A stretch of 64,000 nt of DNA from an uncultured Lachnospiraceae bacterium. Lineage in GTDB: Bacteria > Bacillota > Clostridia > Lachnospirales > Lachnospiraceae. Location of the stretch: NCBI GenBank assembly GCA_910585075.1, contig CAJUED010000005.1, positions 69,880-133,879 of the forward strand, read 5' to 3'. This document shows positions 60,357 to 64,000 of this stretch, in pieces (position 1 is the first letter of the stretch; each line of letters opens with the position of its first letter). The translations under genes were made by a program, and so were the position numbers. Below the pieces are notes generated by a model that saw nothing but the letters and a program-made list of their open reading frames with translations, was not told the DNA's origin and did no database searches.

Positions 60357-61256
60357 TTACATATCCAAATCCCACAACCGCAGTTGCTGCGGGCAGTTCT
60401 TTTCCTCAAAAGTGTTCAGATATTCAAATATCCGGTCATTGCTATGGACAATCCCGTTTTGATGGCATTTTTCATGAAAAAATTTCATCAGAGCAGGATT
60501 GTCCGGGCTGTTTACAATATACTGGTTTCCATAATTCCGAATATATTTTTCTTTCAGACCGGGAAACCTTTTATCCAGCTGGGCATAAAAATATTCCCGG
60601 TTGCCCTCCCGCAGGGTCAGGCCCATATCGAAGCAGATAACGCCGTATACCTCAGCTTCAATACAATAATCTAAAATACCTGAAATATTTTCTTTTGTAT
60701 CATTGATAAAGGGCAAAATGGGGTCTAACCATACCACAGTGGGGATGCCCGCATCACGCATTTGCTTTAAAACTGCAAAGCGTTCTTTTGTTGTACATAC
60801 GCATGGTTCAATTTTTCTGCATAAATCCTCGTCATAAGTGGTCAGGGTCATCTGTACGACACATTTCGTCTTTTCGTTGATTTCCTGTAAAAGATCCAAA
60901 TCCCGTAAAATCCGGTCTGATTTGGTCTGTATGGTAAGTCCGAACCCGTATTTCGCTATCAGGGACAGGGCCTTCCTCACATTGCCGATTTCCAGCTCAA
61001 GAGGGATGTAAGAGTCGGTCATGGCCCCTGTGCCTATCATACACTTTTTCCGCTTGTGCTTTAAGGCATGCTCTAAAAGTTCTATGGCATTTTCCTTCAC
61101 CTCAATGTCCTCAAAAGGGTGGTCAATGTGGTAGCATTTGCTCCTGGAATCGCAGTAAATGCAGCCGTGTAGACAGCCGCGGTATAAGTTCATTCCATCG
61201 TTTGGGGATAAAATTCCCTTTGCTTTTACATAGTGCACTTTCGGGTCTCCATTCAT
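60357..61256 (-). CDS. SPL-like radical SAM protein
   Basis: A 299-residue radical SAM protein of the spore photoproduct lyase-like group (Rv2578c type). The iron-sulfur cluster motif C-X3-C-X2-C is Cys28, Cys32 and Cys35 in RGCLHGCIYCDSR. Conserved stretches KCMIGTGAMTDSYIPLE and TIQTKSDRILRDLDLL follow. The group includes proteins of unknown substrate; true spore photoproduct lyases have an additional conserved Cys that I do not confirm here. It converges with the kinase gene. Confidence 0.87.
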   Translation of the reverse strand: MNGDPKVHYVKAKGILSPNDGMNLYRGCLHGCIYCDSRSKCYHIDHPFEDIEVKENAIELLEHALKHKRKKCMIGTGAMTDSYIPLELEIGNVRKALSLIAKYGFGLTIQTKSDRILRDLDLLQEINEKTKCVVQMTLTTYDEDLCRKIEPCVCTTKERFAVLKQMRDAGIPTVVWLDPILPFINDTKENISGILDYCIEAEVYGVICFDMGLTLREGNREYFYAQLDKRFPGLKEKYIRNYGNQYIVNSPDNPALMKFFHEKCHQNGIVHSNDRIFEYLNTFEEKNCPQQLRLWDLDM

Positions 61257-61377
61257 TGGTTTTGTTTCATTCTATTATATAATGAATTTAGGTTGTGTCA
61301 ATTACAAGGCGTTTTGGAGGGGTTGACAGGGAAAGTTATCTCTCTTAAAATGAGCATACAAGATGGAGGTGATGAGT

Positions 61378-61668
61378 ATGCCGGATATCGAGGAAATTCA
61401 AAAAACTGTTGCGCCGATAGCATATTCATATGGAGTAAAGAGGCTATATTTGTTTGGCTCATATGCGAAAGGTACGGCAAATGAAAAAAGCGATGTGGAT
61501 TTGTTGGTAGAAAAGGGAAAACCAATGTCCTTACTTAAGCTTTCAGGAATGCGTCAAATGGTTCAGGATGCGTTGCATCTCCCGGTTGATTTGATTACAA
61601 CGACAGGAATGGGAGAGGATTTCAGGAAAGAAATAGCCGGTACGGAGATATTATTATATGAAGAATAG
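61378..61668 (+). CDS. mntA: MntA-type nucleotidyltransferase antitoxin
   Basis: A 96-residue minimal nucleotidyltransferase. ATG 61378 is spaced eight bases from GGAGG. The catalytic signature G-S-X10-D-X-D is complete: Gly27-Ser28, Asp39 and Asp41 (FGSYAKGTANEKSDVD). In MntA/HepT systems this enzyme adds AMP to the HEPN toxin and silences it. The stop codon overlaps the start of the HEPN gene by 11 bases. Confidence 0.9.
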   Translation: MPDIEEIQKTVAPIAYSYGVKRLYLFGSYAKGTANEKSDVDLLVEKGKPMSLLKLSGMRQMVQDALHLPVDLITTTGMGEDFRKEIAGTEILLYEE

Positions 61669-62008
61669 GGATATTATCATTCTCAAAAAGATATTGAATT
61701 ATTGTATGCAACTAGAAGAAGCGTGTGATATGTTTCATAATGATTATAAGACATTTACGAGTAACTCTGTTTTTCAGAATGCCTGTTGCATGTGCATTTT
61801 GCAAATCGGGGAACTGTGCAAAGTGCTGTCGGAGGAACTTAAAATACAGGAAAAAACAGTTCCATGGAAGGAATGGTGTGGAATCAGAGATATTTTTGCA
61901 CATCAATATTCTAATTTGGATCATGAATCAGCGTGGAGCACAATACAACAGGATTTGCCTGAATTAAAGAAAGCGGTAGATAAAATTTTAAAGAATACTA
62001 GCCCATAG
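61658..62008 (+). CDS. hepT: HepT-type HEPN toxin (DUF86)
   Basis: A 116-residue HEPN protein. The R-X4-H-X-Y motif is at Arg77, His82 and Tyr84 (RDIFAHQY): RNase active site and target tyrosine for AMPylation by MntA. The motif is intact, so the toxin is likely active when not modified. Translationally coupled to the antitoxin gene. Confidence 0.9.
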   Translation: MKNRDIIILKKILNYCMQLEEACDMFHNDYKTFTSNSVFQNACCMCILQIGELCKVLSEELKIQEKTVPWKEWCGIRDIFAHQYSNLDHESAWSTIQQDLPELKKAVDKILKNTSP

Positions 62009-62101
62009 AATAATGATGTATTTCGATTAATAAAAGAAAGATGTCTCTAGAACATTTACCCCGGAGACATATATGTGATTCTGTAGTGGTTCAAGTTCGT
62101 G

Positions 62102-62129
62102 TGGACAAAGCCGTCAGGTCTGGTATAAT
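62102..62129 (+). promoter_or_regulatory. Sigma-A-type promoter for the membrane protein gene
   Basis: TGGACA and TATAAT with a 16-base spacer, 50 bases upstream of the start codon at 62179. Confidence 0.65.
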
Positions 62130-62178
62130 AAGGTTGATTCCCCGTTGCTTGAAGGGGATGCTTGAAAGGAAATACCAG

Positions 62179-64000
62179 ATGGTCACATTTCATGTAACGT
62201 TTTTTCTGATTTTTATATTATATATTGCCTGGAAATTTAAGATAAAGTTTGTGGAAGCCTGCCCTGTAGGCGTCTGCCTGCTGGTGCTTACGCTCTATGT
62301 GCTCTCCTTTTTCCGGGCTTTATCTTTTTCCGATTATTTTGCGATTGCCGGGGTGGCTGCCACTGTGGCCTTTTTGTTGTTTGGGAAAAAGGAGCGGCGC
62401 AGGGAAGTGAGTGCATTTGCCAGGAAAGAACTTCTCTCAGCAAGTACTCTTACGGCGCTTCTTATGACACTTATGGTCAGCATGTGCGTAAGCGGCAAGG
62501 TGGTCAGCTGGTGGGATGATTATAATTTCTGGGCTGCGGATGTAAAATCTCTTTTTTATCTGGATGGGTTTGCCCATAAGTATGCCAATGTGGCCGCTGA
62601 ATTCGGGGATTATCCGCCGGGGACGCAGATGATGAAGTGGTGGTTTCTGCACTTTTTCCCGGGAGAGTTTCAGGAAGGCCTGATGTTTGCGGGCTATTAT
62701 TTTATGAATCTGGCCTTTCTTTTTCCATTGTTAAAAAATATGAAAAAAAGAAACATTTTCGTGATGGCGGCCGGCGGGGCGGCGCTGTGGCTTTTCCCGG
62801 CGGTGGCGGAAGTTTTCTGGCTTGAGGGGTGTTGCGCGGACCTGACCATGGCGGTGATTTACGGCGCCTTTCTGGCAGCAGTGGCGGATAGAGAGCATCA
62901 CAGGTTTTTCTATTATGGAAGGCAGGCACTGTTTTTAATGGTGTTGGTTTTGTGTAAAAACACAGGATTTATCTGGGCCGCCTTTGGGATTCTATTTACC
63001 TGTGGCTATCAATATATGATGCATAAGAAACAGGGTGCGGACTTGGGAAAAACAGGGGATGAGCGGGAGAATGTGCAAAATGGCAGGGAAGAAATAAAGG
63101 CCGACAGAAGGGGGCTTTTAGCAGTGTTTCTGTTTCCTGTCCTGACGGAAGGCTCCTGGCTTTTCTTTTGCCTGTTAAACAGACGGGTGGCAAAGCTTAC
63201 GGGAACGGCGGTCAAGATGGCTGTGGGAAGCATGAACATTCCAGCTTATCAGGAAGATATGGTAAAGGCCTTTGTGGAGGCGTTTATCAGCTGGCCTCTC
63301 CACAGAGGGAAGACCATTGCTATTGATTTAAGTCCTTTGGGCCTGTATTTGCTGTTGCTTGTTTTTGTTTATCTGCTTTACCGGTTCCATGTGCTTGACA
63401 AGAAAATGGCAGGGTATACGGGTATATTTCTGGCTGTTTCGGGGGCAGTGTTTTATGCCTTTAATCTGTTAAGCCACCTGACCATATTTGCCGTGGAGAC
63501 ACAATATCTGGAACCCTTTGGGATGGTATCTTCCATAGAAAGGTATGGGGCTCCGTTCGCCATAGGCGGCCTGTATCTGCTGGCGTATTATATTTTAAAT
63601 GGACCAAGGCCGGCAGTTGGGGCCGCAGTTTGCATGGCCTTTATTCTTCTGACCACAGACTATGCGGGGGCATATGGAAGCCTTTGGGGCTATAGACAGA
63701 GCGCGGCGGAAGAACTGGCGGAGCGGGAAGAAATTATTGATGAGGCCGCAGAGGAATTTTTGCAGACGGTTGGCGCCGGACAGAGGGAAAGCATTGGCCG
63801 GGTGTTGTACCTGCGGGATATATCGGATGTGAGCTGGGTGAGAAATACTTATATAAGCTTCGAGGCGGCGCCTGTGTCGGTTATGTACGGGAATGTGGAC
63901 AGGGCGGCAATGGGAAGTGAGGATATTGCCAGAGCTGTCAGCGAGGCTCATGCGGGATTTTTGTATGTGGATGAATTGTCCGGAAACGGGACAGATTTGT
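62179..64000 (+). CDS. Large polytopic membrane protein, GT-C glycosyltransferase-like (partial)
   Basis: An open frame of 607 codons from ATG 62179 (AAAGGA eight bases upstream) to the window edge, with no stop, so the protein is incomplete. It begins MVTFHVTFFLIFILYIAWKF and contains around ten hydrophobic helices. An early extracytoplasmic loop carries WWDDYNFWAADVKSLFYLDG and later DYPPGTQMMKWWFLHFF. The Asp-Asp pair after the first helices, with a Pro-rich loop, is the pattern of GT-C-fold lipid-sugar glycosyltransferases and related envelope polysaccharide proteins. The window's last 100 codons form a soluble extracytoplasmic region. Assignment to GT-C is inference. Confidence 0.7.
   Translation, partial: MVTFHVTFFLIFILYIAWKFKIKFVEACPVGVCLLVLTLYVLSFFRALSFSDYFAIAGVAATVAFLLFGKKERRREVSAFARKELLSASTLTALLMTLMVSMCVSGKVVSWWDDYNFWAADVKSLFYLDGFAHKYANVAAEFGDYPPGTQMMKWWFLHFFPGEFQEGLMFAGYYFMNLAFLFPLLKNMKKRNIFVMAAGGAALWLFPAVAEVFWLEGCCADLTMAVIYGAFLAAVADREHHRFFYYGRQALFLMVLVLCKNTGFIWAAFGILFTCGYQYMMHKKQGADLGKTGDERENVQNGREEIKADRRGLLAVFLFPVLTEGSWLFFCLLNRRVAKLTGTAVKMAVGSMNIPAYQEDMVKAFVEAFISWPLHRGKTIAIDLSPLGLYLLLLVFVYLLYRFHVLDKKMAGYTGIFLAVSGAVFYAFNLLSHLTIFAVETQYLEPFGMVSSIERYGAPFAIGGLYLLAYYILNGPRPAVGAAVCMAFILLTTDYAGAYGSLWGYRQSAAEELAEREEIIDEAAEEFLQTVGAGQRESIGRVLYLRDISDVSWVRNTYISFEAAPVSVMYGNVDRAAMGSEDIARAVSEAHAGFLYVDELSGNGTDL

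Overview
The window looks like a chromosomal segment of a gut-type Clostridia member, most likely Lachnospiraceae. This is inferred from strong AGGAGG-type ribosome binding sites, many AraC regulators beside glycoside hydrolases, a CspC-like subtilase, a GHKL/LytTR two-component pair and lipoprotein-type binding proteins. No rRNA, tRNA, CRISPR array or complete insertion sequence was seen. Most genes have moderate GC; the 20.5-27 kb block and the AbiF gene are clearly more AT-rich.

Layout. 0.7-13.3 kb: a peptide/oligosaccharide-type ABC transporter (binding protein, two permeases, two ATPases) followed by a GH13 and a GH31 alpha-glucosidase, a reverse-strand AraC regulator and an MFS transporter. 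13.5-15.4 kb: a second AraC regulator diverges from a tandem array of four 48-residue peptide genes of unknown function. 15.6-19.9 kb: envelope and proteostasis genes (FKBP lipoprotein, NlpC/P60 hydrolase, long ClpX). 20.5-27.0 kb: an AT-rich two-gene cassette, a 1651-residue metallophosphoesterase-NACHT-helical-nuclease-like protein followed by an AlbA_2/Schlafen-type ATPase; this is the best candidate for an undescribed conflict system. 27.2-35.3 kb: AraC regulators, a zinc macrodomain protein, gene debris, a CspC-like protease, MATE efflux and a LysR regulator. 35.4-40.9 kb: GH3 beta-glucosidase, GHKL/LytTR two-component pair and a conserved hypothetical.

41.0-46.9 kb: a MarR/flavodoxin operon with a clear palindromic operator, then a cassette of GIY-YIG-like protein, DUF6530-like protein, a single-chain MoxR-AAA plus VWA protein and an XRE/zinc-ribbon regulator, bracketed by a 17-bp direct repeat; then a Crp/Fnr regulator. 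47.2-49.6 kb: amino-acid ABC transporter. 49.7-50.8 kb: a promoter, a short two-hairpin RNA and an Abi_2 (AbiF) HEPN gene, matching the abiF RNA/AbiF arrangement. 51.0-55.1 kb: an OmpR/HK two-component system with a probable target secreted protein, and uridine phosphorylase. 55.4-61.3 kb: esterase, MarR/TauE pair, GH4 glycosidase with PfkB kinase, and an SPL-like radical SAM protein. 61.4-62.0 kb: MntA/HepT toxin-antitoxin pair. 62.2 kb to the end: a polytopic membrane protein that runs off the window.

The genes fall into two themes. One is uptake and breakdown of glucosides (GH13, GH31, GH3, GH4, ABC, MFS, AraC control). The other is defence and conflict functions (NACHT protein plus AlbA protein, macrodomain, MoxR-VWA cassette, AbiF with RNA, MntA/HepT, a broken Rpn-like gene). 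Between genes there are several dispersed short repeat families (A, B, D, E below) that sit in leaders, promoters and terminators.
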